This document shows, piece after piece, positions 45,204 through 53,340 of a stretch of DNA of 64,000 bases. The stretch is taken from assembly GCF_013112485.1 (NCBI RefSeq), contig NZ_JABFHG010000006.1, forward strand, positions 331,294 through 395,293, read 5' to 3'. This DNA comes from Roseicella sp. DB1501. GTDB lineage: Bacteria; Pseudomonadota; Alphaproteobacteria; Acetobacterales; Acetobacteraceae. Made by a program: the position numbers and the translations under genes. Each line of letters begins with the position of its first letter. Within the stretch, counting starts at the first letter, position 1. The notes beneath the pieces were generated by a model. That model saw only the letters and a list, made by a program, of their open reading frames with translations. It was not told the DNA's origin and ran no database searches.

Positions 45204-45233
45204 GCTGCGGACGCACCCCTACCGCCTGGTTGC

Positions 45234-45299
45234 GGTAGGAGTCATCAGCCCGGACGGGGGTGTCCCGCAGGGGGCGGTTTCGGGGAACTCCATCCCCAT
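45234..45299 (-). promoter_or_regulatory. Fluoride riboswitch (crcB motif)
   Basis: The minus strand carries the conserved aptamer elements in order: GGGGATGGAGTTCCCC (45298-45283), then GAAACCGCCCC, and GGGCTGATGACTCCTAC at the 3' side (45251-45235). The 3' strand CTCCTAC overlaps one arm (CTACCGC) of an alternative hairpin with GCGGTAG (45238-45232 with 45225-45219). The terminator follows. Known fluoride riboswitches allow read-through when fluoride is bound, here switching on crcB. Confidence 0.9.
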
Positions 45300-45346
45300 C
45301 GCGGCGAGGCTAGCGCCCGCCGGGCAGGGCGGCAAGCAGGTGCCCC

Positions 45347-45450
45347 AGAGCATTTTCCGTTCACCTGCGTTCACGGCAAATGCTCTATCCTGTTGTTTTC
45401 ATAGCATCTTCACCCGTTCGAGTGTTTCCACTCGAACGGGATCTGCTCTA
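45347..45450. repeat. Composite R1-related repeat with two hairpins
   Basis: AGAGCATTTTCCGT and its complement (45347-45386) form the first hairpin; CCCGTTCGAGTG-TTTC-CACTCGAACGGG (45413-45440) is a perfect 12-bp second one; the right end GGGATCTGCTCTA matches R1 and the hemA-adjacent edge. CCTGTTGTTTTCA between them also occurs in R1 copy 2. An R3 block begins about 20 bases further on. Confidence 0.75.
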
Positions 45451-45467
45451 AGGCGCCTATCAGAGCC

Positions 45468-45582
45468 GTCGCTTCCCGTTGCCCTGGCGCGGCTTTGCCG
45501 CGGCAGGCTGTGACGGCTCCTGGGCAGGAGGGGACGCCATGGGGCCCCCGCAAAGCCGCGAAGCGGTTTTGTGGGGAGTTCA
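45468..45582 (+). repeat. R3 dispersed repeat, copy 2, ending at an SDR stop codon
   Basis: GTTGCCCTGGCGCGGCTTTGCCGCGG, AGGCTGTGACGG and GGGGCCCCCGCAAAGCCGC are shared with the other R3 copies. The right edge abuts the stop of the SDR gene: minus-strand TGAACTCCCCACAAAACC. Internal GCGGCTTTGCCGC is a hairpin. Confidence 0.7.
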
Positions 45583-46383
45583 GCCGCGCGGCCAGCCCGG
45601 GCGGCCGCGGAAGGGCCGCATGTCGGGATAGCCGGTCACCGCCCAGGCGCCGTCCACCAGCAGGCTGGCGCCGGAGACGTAGCGGGCCTCCTCGCTGGCC
45701 AGGAACAGCGCCGGGCCGGCGATATACTCGGGCTGCGCCGCGCGGCCCATCGGGATGCGGGCGAGGAAAGCTTCCAGCGCCGCCTGGTTGTCGAAATGAT
45801 GCCGGGTCAGCGGCGTCTGCACCAGGCCCGGCAGCACCGCATTCACCCGCACGCCGTCCGGCGTCATCTCCAGCGCGCCGTTCTTCGTCAGCATCTCGAC
45901 CCCCGCCTTGGCCGAGGCATAGGCGGCGCCGGCATGCATCGGCACATGGGCGTTGAGCGAGGCGATGTTCACGATGGCGCCGCCGCGGCCGAGCATGTGC
46001 CGCGCCGCATGCTTCATGCCGAGGAACACGCCCTTCAGGCAGAGATCGACGGTGAAGTCCCAATCCTCCTCCGACAGGTCGACGATGTAGCCGGGGCGCG
46101 AGGCGCCGGCGACGTTGAAGACGCAATCCAGCGCACCGAAGCGCTCAACGGCGAGCGCCATCAGCGCCGCGACCTCCGCCTCCCGCGTCACGTCGGTGCG
46201 CAGCGTGGCGAGGCCGTCCTCCGCCAGCCGCGCGACCTCGCCCAGGCGTTCCTCGCTGACATCGCCGCAGACCACGCGCGCGCCCTCGCGCCGCAGCCCC
46301 TGCAGGATGGCGAGGCCGATGCCCGAGGCGCCGCCTGCCACCACCGCCACCTTGCCGGCGAACCGTCCCATGCCCTGGCTCAT
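45580..46383 (-). CDS. Short-chain dehydrogenase/reductase
   Basis: 267 residues. Cofactor motif VAGGASGIG, NVAGAS, catalytic Ser (NIASLNAH) and YASAK are all present, and the C-terminal YVSGASLLVDGAWAVTGY is typical of classical SDRs. Substrate unknown; it lies next to an acyl-CoA-dehydrogenase-associated kinase gene, 13 bases downstream of it, so a role in fatty-acid or ketone metabolism is plausible. The stop is shared with an R3 repeat edge. Confidence 0.88.
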   Translation of the reverse strand: MSQGMGRFAGKVAVVAGGASGIGLAILQGLRREGARVVCGDVSEERLGEVARLAEDGLATLRTDVTREAEVAALMALAVERFGALDCVFNVAGASRPGYIVDLSEEDWDFTVDLCLKGVFLGMKHAARHMLGRGGAIVNIASLNAHVPMHAGAAYASAKAGVEMLTKNGALEMTPDGVRVNAVLPGLVQTPLTRHHFDNQAALEAFLARIPMGRAAQPEYIAGPALFLASEEARYVSGASLLVDGAWAVTGYPDMRPFRGRPGWPRG

Positions 46384-46396
46384 GCTTCTTCCTCCC

Positions 46397-47476
46397 CTAT
46401 GCGAATGGCCCGCCCTCGATCCAGGCCGCCGCGCGCTGCAGGCATTCGATGGCGGTCTGGTGCAGCGTCTCGCCCGTCTCGCGCGGCGCCTTGCCGGCGA
46501 AGGCGCGGGCATGGCTGCCCTCGAGCAGGATGCCGAGCTTGTAGCTCGCCAGCACCGCATGCCAGCGGAGCGGCGCGAGATCGCGGCCGGTGCGCGCCGC
46601 GTAATGCGCGATCATCTCCGGCATGTCGGGCAAGCCGTCATGCGGCGCGATGCGGTAGCCGCCCGGTGGCGGCGCCCCGCCCTCCGGCCACTGCGCCAGC
46701 AGCCGCCCGAGATCGAGCAGCGGGTCGCCGAGCGTCGCCAATTCCCAATCGACGATGGCGGCTAGCGCCGGGCCGTCGGGGGCGAACATCACATTGCCGA
46801 TGTGGTAGTCGCCATGCATCAGCCCGGGCCGGAACGCCGCCGGCAGATGCGCGTCGAGCCAGGCGCCGACCGCCTCCACCTCGGGCAGCGCCTGCGGCCC
46901 CGGCCAGCCCATGTATTGCCGGTAGCCCTCGAGCTGCGACCGCCAGCGACCGGCCTGCCGGGCGAGGAATCCCTCCAGCCGGCCGAAATCGCCGAGCCCC
47001 ACCGCCACGGGATCGACCGCGGCGAGGCTGGCGATGCCATCGACCAGCGCCAGGCTCATGGCGTGCCGCACTGCCGGATCGCCGGCATGCAGCGGCGGCA
47101 GGCCGGTGGTGGCGTTGAAGCCGCGCACCACCTCCATGAGGTAGAAGACGCCGCCGAGCAAAGCCGGGTCGTCGCAGAGCGCGACCAGCCGCGGATGCGG
47201 CACATCCGTCCCGGCCAGCGCCGCCAGCAGCCGCGCCTCGCGGCGCATGGTGCGGTTGCCGTCCAGCACCGGGCTCGGCGGCGATTGCCGCAGGACGAAT
47301 TCCCGCCCGCCTCGGCGCAGGCGCAGCATCAGGTTCTGCGTGCCGCCGGGCAGCCGCTCCAACACCGTGACCGGCCCCGCCTCCAGCCCCGCCGCATCCA
47401 TCCAGCGCGCCAGCGCCGCGAGGTCGACGGGCGCGGTCGTGGTCGTGGTCGTGGTCTCCAGGCTGCCAGGCGCCAT
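46397..47476 (-). CDS. APH/phosphotransferase-family kinase (ACAD10-like)
   Basis: 359 residues. The kinase core has RLPGGTQNLMLRL, catalytic LMHGDYHIGNVMF and the metal Asp in AAIVDWELATLGDPLLDLG. This is the aminoglycoside-phosphotransferase-like family fused to or encoded beside acyl-CoA dehydrogenases (ACAD10/11-type, acting on 4-hydroxy-acyl groups). GGAGGAGG precedes ATG 47476. Residues 8-14 are seven threonines made by an ACCACG DNA repeat. The adjacent SDR likely works in the same pathway. Confidence 0.85.
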   Translation of the reverse strand: MAPGSLETTTTTTTAPVDLAALARWMDAAGLEAGPVTVLERLPGGTQNLMLRLRRGGREFVLRQSPPSPVLDGNRTMRREARLLAALAGTDVPHPRLVALCDDPALLGGVFYLMEVVRGFNATTGLPPLHAGDPAVRHAMSLALVDGIASLAAVDPVAVGLGDFGRLEGFLARQAGRWRSQLEGYRQYMGWPGPQALPEVEAVGAWLDAHLPAAFRPGLMHGDYHIGNVMFAPDGPALAAIVDWELATLGDPLLDLGRLLAQWPEGGAPPPGGYRIAPHDGLPDMPEMIAHYAARTGRDLAPLRWHAVLASYKLGILLEGSHARAFAGKAPRETGETLHQTAIECLQRAAAWIEGGPFA

Positions 47477-47577
47477 GCCTCCTCCCCCCTGCAAGCCTTG
47501 CCGACCAGCCTGCGCGCCGACCGGGGGGAGTCAAGCCGCGCGACAACCGGCGGGGCGGCTCCGGCGTTGCCTGCGGC

Positions 47578-48030
47578 ATGAAGGCCGCCCCGACCGATCC
47601 CTTCGACCTCGCCCGCTTCGTCACCGCCCAGGACCCGGTGCTCGCCGAGGTCCGGGCCGAGCTCGCCGCCGGCCGGAAGCGCAGCCACTGGATGTGGTTC
47701 GTCTTCCCGCAGCTCCGCGGCCTTGGCCAGAGCGCCATGGCGCGGCATTACGGCCTTTCCGGGCTGGCGGAGGCAGTCGCCTATCTGGCGCATCCGCAGC
47801 TCGGGCCGCGGCTGCTGGACTGCACCGGCCTCGTCAACCGCATCGAGGGCGCCTCGGCGCATGCCATCTTCGGCAGCCCGGACGACATGAAATTCCGCTC
47901 CTGCATGACGCTCTTCGCCGCCGCGCAGCCAGGCGAGCCCGCCTTCCGGGAGGCGCTGCGGCGCTACTACGGCGATCAGGGGGACCCCCGCACCCTGGCG
48001 CTGCTGCGCGAGGATGCGGCGCATCGCTGA
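47578..48030 (+). CDS. DUF1810 family protein
   Basis: 150 residues. FDLARFVTAQDPVLAEVRAEL, RKRSHWMWFVFPQLRGLG and KFRSCMTLFAAA with the ending FREALRRYYGDQGDPRTLALL are the hallmark of the DUF1810 (calpastatin-like) family. Its biochemical function is unknown; it is cytosolic, single-copy and unlinked to neighbours. It diverges from the kinase gene. Confidence 0.88.
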   Translation: MKAAPTDPFDLARFVTAQDPVLAEVRAELAAGRKRSHWMWFVFPQLRGLGQSAMARHYGLSGLAEAVAYLAHPQLGPRLLDCTGLVNRIEGASAHAIFGSPDDMKFRSCMTLFAAAQPGEPAFREALRRYYGDQGDPRTLALLREDAAHR

Positions 48031-48139
48031 GCCGCCGCGCCGGCCGCGCATGGACCGGTGCGGCGACGGTGGTTATCTCCCACGGGACAGGCCCTTCCCG
48101 GAGTAGCCGCATGCGCCGCCCGTCCCGCCGCGCCGCCTG

Positions 48140-49288
48140 ATGCTCGAGGTCGCGCTGCGCCACCGCTTCGGCCCGCCGCCCGATCGCGGCCCACCCGATC
48201 AGGACAGGACGGCGCCTGCCGGCTTCTCGCTCGACATCGCCTTCGCCACGCCGGAGCGCGGCGTCACCGCCCTGTTCGGCCCCTCGGGCTGCGGCAAGAG
48301 CACCGTGCTTGCCGCCGTCGCCGGGCTGCTGCGGCCGCAGGAGGGGCGCATCCGGCTCGGCGATGCGACGCTGCTCGACACGGCGCGCGGCATCGCCGTG
48401 CCGGCCGAGCGCCGGCGCTGCGGCATGGTGTTCCAGGACGCGCGGCTCTTCCCGCATCTCAGCGTCGAGACCAACCTGCGCTACGGGCTGCGCCGCGCCC
48501 CCGCTGGCGCCGTGGGTCCGGGCTTCGAGGAGGTTGTGGCGCTGCTCGGCATCGACCCGCTGCTCGGCCGCCGTCCCGGGCGCCTCTCGGGCGGCGAGCG
48601 GCAGCGCGTGGCGCTCGGCCGCGCCCTGCTGGCCCGGCCGCGGCTGCTGCTGATGGACGAGCCGCTCGCCGCGCTCGATGCCGGCCGCCGGGCCGAGGTG
48701 CTGCCCTTCCTGGCGCGGCTGCGGCAGGGCGCGGGGCCGCCGATCCTCTACGTCACCCATGCGCTCGAGGAGGTGGATGCGCTGGCCGACCGGCTGGTGC
48801 TGCTGCAGGCGGGCCGGATGCTGGCCGAGGGCACGGTGGAGGCGCTGTCGCTGCGCACCGACCTGCCGCTCGCCCTCCGGCGGGATGCCGGCGCGCTGCT
48901 GCCCTGCCGGGTGCTGGCGCATGAGCCGGGGCGCGGCCTGACGCGGCTTGCCTTCGCCGGCGGCGAGCTCACCCTGCCGCTGCGCGAGGACCCGGTCGGC
49001 ACACCGGCGCGGGTCCGGCTCCGCGCGCGCGACGTCGCGGTGGCGACCGAGGCGCCGCATGGCCTCTCCACCCAGAACATCCTGCTGGCGACCTTGCTGG
49101 ATATAGGCCCGGCCCCCTCCGCGCATGAGGCATTCCTGCGGCTGCGGGTGGGCGAGGCGGAGCTGCTCTCGCGCGTCACCCGCGACAGCGTCGCGCGGCT
49201 GCAGCTCGCACCTGGCCGGGCGGTCTGGGCGGTGATCAAAGCGGTGACCTTCGACCGCGCCGGCGGCGCCCCGACCGCCGCGGATTGA
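48140..49288 (+). CDS. modC: Molybdate ABC importer ATPase ModC (orphan)
   Basis: 382 residues. Walker A is GPSGCGKST, signature LSGGERQRVALGRALL, Walker B LLLMDEPLAALD and the H-loop YVTHALEEVDALADRL, so the ATPase should be active. The C-terminal MOP/TOBE-like domain (about residues 300-375, with DVAVATEAPHGLSTQN) matches ModC and binds molybdate in relatives. An early insertion near residues 10-25 is unusual. modA and modB are not adjacent, so its partner must be elsewhere; another importer is possible. Confidence 0.85.
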   Translation: MLEVALRHRFGPPPDRGPPDQDRTAPAGFSLDIAFATPERGVTALFGPSGCGKSTVLAAVAGLLRPQEGRIRLGDATLLDTARGIAVPAERRRCGMVFQDARLFPHLSVETNLRYGLRRAPAGAVGPGFEEVVALLGIDPLLGRRPGRLSGGERQRVALGRALLARPRLLLMDEPLAALDAGRRAEVLPFLARLRQGAGPPILYVTHALEEVDALADRLVLLQAGRMLAEGTVEALSLRTDLPLALRRDAGALLPCRVLAHEPGRGLTRLAFAGGELTLPLREDPVGTPARVRLRARDVAVATEAPHGLSTQNILLATLLDIGPAPSAHEAFLRLRVGEAELLSRVTRDSVARLQLAPGRAVWAVIKAVTFDRAGGAPTAAD

Positions 49289-49300
49289 TCGCGCACTCGC

Positions 49301-49322
49301 GGACCGGTCCCTTGACCGGTCC
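49301..49322. terminator. Hairpin between convergent modC and acyl-CoA dehydrogenase genes
   Basis: GGACCGGT, a 6-base loop and ACCGGTCC form an exact 8-bp stem about 13 bases after modC. No T-run follows. It is a candidate shared transcript end. The remaining 49323-49427 shows no gene. Confidence 0.5.
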
Positions 49323-49427
49323 GAGGCCCCGGACGGCGCTCACGGGTCGCGCCGTCAGGCGAACCGGAGATTTGCGCCCGGCATCTAAGGGGACCGTTGA
49401 CGGCACGCCATCAACGGCCATTGAAAC

Positions 49428-50597
49428 CTATCCCGGCAGTTCGAGGACGTTCTTGCTCAGGATGTTGCGCTGGATCTCGTTCGAGCCGCCATAGATCGTC
49501 GCCGGCCGCGCCTGGATGTAGAGGCCGCCGATGTTGAGGTCGCGATTGCCGTCCAGCGGCTCCAGCAGCCCGGCATTCTCGCCGGCGATCTCCAGCATGG
49601 TGTCGGTGATCTTCTGGAAGAGTTCCGTCTGGATGATCTTCAGCATGGAGACATCGGGACCGAGGGACTGGCCGCGCTTCAGCCGGTCGACGAAGGTGCC
49701 GTAGAGCGCCTTCAGATCCTCGAATTCCAGCCGCAGCCGCGCATACTGGTCCTGGAAGCTGGCCTCCTCCCAGACGCCCATGCGCTCGGCCAGGATCTTC
49801 AGCCGCGACAGCGCATAGCCCGACTGTCGCGGCGAGCCGAGGAAGATGCGCTCGAAGCCGAGCAATGCCTTGGCCATGTCCCAGCCCTTGTTGAGCTGGC
49901 CGACCAGATTCTCCTTCGGCACCCGGACATTGTCGAAGAAGGTCTCGCAGAACTCGTCATGCATCTCGAGGTTGATGATCGGCCGCACGGTGATGCCGGG
50001 CGTCTTCATGTCCACGAGAAGGAAGGAGATGCCTTCCTGCTTCTTCGCGTTCTTGTCGGTGCGGACCAGCAGGAAGATCCAGTTGGCGTCCATCGCCAGG
50101 GTGGTCCAGATCTTCTGGCCGTTGACCACGTAGTGGTCGCCGTCCAGCACCGCCTCGGTGCGCAGCGCCGCGAGGTCGGAGCCGGCATTCGGCTCGGAAT
50201 AGCCCTGGCACCAGATATGCTCGCCGGTCAGGATCTTCGGCAGGAAGCGCCGCTTCTGCTCCTCGGTGCCGTATTTGATCACCAGCGGCCCGAGCATGAC
50301 GATGCCGTGGTCGTTGGTGCGGGCGACGCCGTGGCGCTCGTATTCCTCGGTGAGGATGATCTGCTTCGCCGGCGAGAGGCCGAGGCCGCCATGCTCTTTG
50401 GGCCAGCCGGGGCAGAGCCAGCCCTTCTCGGCCAGCGTCATGTACCAGACCTTGTTCTCGGCCCAGTGCAGGCGCTTCGGCGGGTTGCGCAGTTCCTCCG
50501 GGTAGTTCTCGTGCAGGAAGGCGCGAACCACCTGGCGGAAATGCTCGTCCTCCAGCCCGTCGAGCTCGGCGGGCGGCGGGATGCGGATGGCGTCCAT
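49428..50597 (-). CDS. Acyl-CoA dehydrogenase (large component)
   Basis: 389 residues. FAD-binding motifs WCQGYSEPNAGSDLAALRTE and GQKIWTTLAMDANWIFLLVR, plus the C-terminal GGSNEIQRNILSKNVL, define the fold. It lies three genes into a minus-strand series: a second, shorter dehydrogenase, an enoyl-CoA hydratase and this one. The two dehydrogenases may form a heteromer, as in some steroid or cyclic-acid catabolism pairs. It begins two bases after the hydratase stop. Confidence 0.92.
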   Translation of the reverse strand: MDAIRIPPPAELDGLEDEHFRQVVRAFLHENYPEELRNPPKRLHWAENKVWYMTLAEKGWLCPGWPKEHGGLGLSPAKQIILTEEYERHGVARTNDHGIVMLGPLVIKYGTEEQKRRFLPKILTGEHIWCQGYSEPNAGSDLAALRTEAVLDGDHYVVNGQKIWTTLAMDANWIFLLVRTDKNAKKQEGISFLLVDMKTPGITVRPIINLEMHDEFCETFFDNVRVPKENLVGQLNKGWDMAKALLGFERIFLGSPRQSGYALSRLKILAERMGVWEEASFQDQYARLRLEFEDLKALYGTFVDRLKRGQSLGPDVSMLKIIQTELFQKITDTMLEIAGENAGLLEPLDGNRDLNIGGLYIQARPATIYGGSNEIQRNILSKNVLELPG

Positions 50598-50598
50598 C

Positions 50599-51375
50599 TC
50601 AGGCTCCCTTGAACTGCGGGGCACGCTTGCCGAGGAAGGCGGCGCGGCCTTCCTTGAAATCCTCGGTCAGGAACAGCGTCGACTGGAAATGCCGCTCCTG
50701 CTCCAGGGCGCGGTCCAGCCCCTCGCCCAGCATCTGCTTGGTCAGCGCCATCGGCGCCGGCGCCTGCTCGGCGAGGAAGCGCGCCTTCTCCACCGCTGTC
50801 GCCAGCGCGTGGCCCTTGGGCACGATGTGGTCCACGATGCCGATGCGCTCCGCCTCGGGCGCGCTCATCTGGCCATGGTAGAACAGGATCTGCCGCGCCC
50901 TCCCCTGGCCGACGCGCAGCGGCAGGGTGTGCGGCAGGCCGAGATCGGCCATCAGCCCGATCCGGCCGAAGCCGGCGGCGAAGCGCGCATCCTCGGCCGC
51001 CACCACGGTATCGGAGGCGCAGGCGAGCGACAGGCCGGCGCCGACGCAATAGCCCTCGACCGCCGCCACCACTGGCAGGCTGCCGAGTACCATCAGGCGG
51101 ATCAACTGGTGCGAGAGCCGCATGCGCTCCCGCCCTGCCAGCGCGCTCTCCACGTCCATGCCCGAGATGTCGCCGCCCGAGCAGAAATGCCCGCCCGCGC
51201 CGGTGACGACGACGGCGCGGATGCCGGCCCCGGACTGCGCCCGCTCCAGCGCCGAGACCATGGCGGTGCGGATCGGCATGGCGAGGGCGTTGCGCCGCGC
51301 CGGCTGGTCGATGGTGAGGATGAGGACGGCGCCGTCCCGTTCCTCGATCAGGCGCATGGCGGAAGGCTCGCTCAT
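50599..51375 (-). CDS. Enoyl-CoA hydratase/isomerase
   Basis: 258 residues. Crotonase motifs HFCSGGDISGMD and AAVEGYCVGAGLSLACASD form the oxyanion hole; GIVDHIVPKGHAL and a C-terminal FKEGRAAFLGKR end are standard. It is flanked by two acyl-CoA dehydrogenases and overlaps the upstream one by ATGA, so one polycistronic message makes the beta-oxidation-like set. The substrate chain is unknown. Confidence 0.92.
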   Translation of the reverse strand: MSEPSAMRLIEERDGAVLILTIDQPARRNALAMPIRTAMVSALERAQSGAGIRAVVVTGAGGHFCSGGDISGMDVESALAGRERMRLSHQLIRLMVLGSLPVVAAVEGYCVGAGLSLACASDTVVAAEDARFAAGFGRIGLMADLGLPHTLPLRVGQGRARQILFYHGQMSAPEAERIGIVDHIVPKGHALATAVEKARFLAEQAPAPMALTKQMLGEGLDRALEQERHFQSTLFLTEDFKEGRAAFLGKRAPQFKGA

Positions 51376-52445
51376 TCCTCGACCTCCGGGCTGACGGTCA
51401 TGAAGCGGCGTCGGTGCAGGCTGGCGCTGCCGAACTGGTTGGCCATGACCATGGCCTTCCGCAGGTAGAGGCCGACATCGTAATCATCGGTGTAGCCGAT
51501 GCCGCCATGCAGCTGGATGCTCTGCCGCGTCACCAACAGGCTCGCCTCCGCCGCCCGCGCCTTGGCGCGCGAGACCACGGCGCGGCGGGCATCGCCGCTG
51601 GCGCCGGCATCGAGTGCGGCGGCGGCGGCCTCGATGCTGGCGCGGGTCAGCGCCACCTGCATCTTCAGGTCGGCGGCGCGGTGCTGCAGCGCCTGGAAGG
51701 TGCCGATGATGCGGCCGAATTGCTGGCGCGTGCGGAGATAGTCGAGCGTCATGGCGAAGGCCCGCTCCATGCCGCCGAGCAGGTAGGCGGCGGTGACCAG
51801 CGCCGCCTCGTCGAGCGCATCGGCGAGCGCCGTGCCGATATCCTCGGCGACCGGCCTGCCGAGGTCGCGCGGCGGCGTGACCGTGCCGAAATGCCCGCCA
51901 TCCTGCGTCGGCTCGGTCGCCACCCGCAGCGCCGCGGCGGGCAGCTCATACAGGGAGAGCCGGCTGCCCACGCGCACCGGCAGCAGGAAACCCGCCGCAC
52001 CGCCGGCCATGGGCAGGAAGCGCCGCGGCGCTTCCGGCGTGCCGGGCGCCTCCAGCGTATCGGCCCGCTCCTGCCAGGCGGTCAGCAGCAGCGTCTCGCC
52101 GGCCAGCAGCTTCGGCAGCGAGCCCTTGCCGCCGGCTGTGGCGAGGAGCTGCGCCGAGAGCGCGGCGCCGATCAGCGGCTCCGGCGCCAGGCCGCGGCCG
52201 AGTTCCTCGGCCAGGGCGCACATCTCGCCGAGGCCGAGGCCGGCGCCGCCCATCGCCTCCGGCACCCGCAGCCCGATCCAGCCCATCTCGCCCATCTGGC
52301 GCAGCATGGCGGGGTCGAAGCCCGGCGCCTGGAAGCGCAGCGCCCGCACCCGCTTGAGATCGCCATCGGGCGGGACCACCGCCGCGGCGCTGTCGCGGAT
52401 CATGCGGATGGATTCGGCGCGGTCGTCCGCTTCGGCGGCACTCAT
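51372..52445 (-). CDS. Acyl-CoA dehydrogenase (small, partner-type)
   Basis: 357 residues. It has the N-terminal helical domain and LHGGIGYTDDYDVGLYLRKA near the end, but the middle beta-domain lacks the usual SEPxxGSD segment, a feature of partner subunits of heteromeric dehydrogenases. It heads the three-gene set ACAD-ECH-ACAD. An R2 repeat lies directly upstream, separating it from the CoA-transferase genes. Confidence 0.88.
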   Translation of the reverse strand: MSAAEADDRAESIRMIRDSAAAVVPPDGDLKRVRALRFQAPGFDPAMLRQMGEMGWIGLRVPEAMGGAGLGLGEMCALAEELGRGLAPEPLIGAALSAQLLATAGGKGSLPKLLAGETLLLTAWQERADTLEAPGTPEAPRRFLPMAGGAAGFLLPVRVGSRLSLYELPAAALRVATEPTQDGGHFGTVTPPRDLGRPVAEDIGTALADALDEAALVTAAYLLGGMERAFAMTLDYLRTRQQFGRIIGTFQALQHRAADLKMQVALTRASIEAAAAALDAGASGDARRAVVSRAKARAAEASLLVTRQSIQLHGGIGYTDDYDVGLYLRKAMVMANQFGSASLHRRRFMTVSPEVEE

Positions 52446-52516
52446 GTCACTCTCCCAACACCCTGGGCCCAAAACCCCGGGGCACGACGTCCTCATGCCG
52501 GTCCGCATGCGGTTGG

Positions 52517-52673
52517 CCTGTAGCCGGCAGAGCCGGCTGAGCGCCCGAACGGGCGCCGCCAGTCGTACCCATTGGCGCGCCTCGCGGCGCGACGTGGCGA
52601 AGCCAAGCCGCCAGTGGCGGCGCCGGCGATCGAGACCGCGGACATGCGCCAGCATGTCTGCGGGACAGCATCA
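52517..52673 (-). repeat. R2 dispersed repeat, copy 2, beginning at a CoA-transferase stop codon
   Basis: Read on the minus strand from the TGA at 52673-52671 it starts ATTGATGCTGTCCCGCAG, aligned to fruK's ATTGATGGCGATCCGCAG, then GGCTTGGCTTCGCCACGTCGC, GGCGCGCCAATGGG and GGGCGCTCAGCCGGC. The two copies are about 10 kb apart, in opposite strands, each in the sense orientation of its upstream gene. Confidence 0.75.
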
Positions 52674-53306
52674 ATTCGCGTGGATCGTCGCACCGCTCTT
52701 CGCGCGCACCTCGTCCAGCGTCACGCCGGGCGCGAGGTCGACTAGCATGAAGCCCTTCTCGGGCAGCACGTCGATCACCGCGAGGTTGGTATAGACGCGG
52801 CGCACGCAGGCGAGGCCGGTCAGCGGATAGCCGCAACGCTCCACCAGCTTCGGCCGGCCATCCTTGGTGGTGTGCTCCATCACCACCCAGAGCCGCTTGG
52901 CGCCGGCCGCGAGATCCATGGCGCCGCCGACCGCCGGCGCGGTGTCGTTCTCGCTCGTCGCCCAGTTCGCCAGGTCGCCATTTTCCGCCACCTCGAAGGC
53001 GCCGAGGACGCAGAGGTCGATATGGCCGCCGCGGATCATGGCGAAGCTGTCGGCATGGCCGACGAAGCTCGCGCCCCGGGATAGGGTGATGAGCTGCTTG
53101 CCGGCATTGATCAGCCAGGGATCCTCATGGCCCTTCGCCGGCGCCGGCCCCATGCCGATGACGCCGTTCTCGGACTGGAAGATCACCTCCTTGCCCTGCA
53201 CATGGTTCGCCACCATGGTCGGGATGCCGATGCCGAGGTTGACGCACCACCCCTCCGGCACGTCGGCGGCGAGGCGGGCGGCCATCTGGTCGCGGGTGAA
53301 GGGCAT
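52671..53306 (-). CDS. 3-oxoacid CoA-transferase subunit B
   Basis: 211 residues. VNLGIGIPTMVANHV, and the catalytic FQSENGVIGMGP with its Glu thioester residue, mark the beta subunit of succinyl-CoA/3-oxoacid-type CoA-transferases. With subunit A encoded 34 bases upstream it would activate an acetoacetate- or adipate-type acid with CoA. The TGA is the start of an R2 repeat. Confidence 0.94.
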   Translation of the reverse strand: MPFTRDQMAARLAADVPEGWCVNLGIGIPTMVANHVQGKEVIFQSENGVIGMGPAPAKGHEDPWLINAGKQLITLSRGASFVGHADSFAMIRGGHIDLCVLGAFEVAENGDLANWATSENDTAPAVGGAMDLAAGAKRLWVVMEHTTKDGRPKLVERCGYPLTGLACVRRVYTNLAVIDVLPEKGFMLVDLAPGVTLDEVRAKSGATIHAN

Positions 53307-53340
53307 GGGCTTCCTCTCCTCCTCTGCTCGCTCGGCCCGG

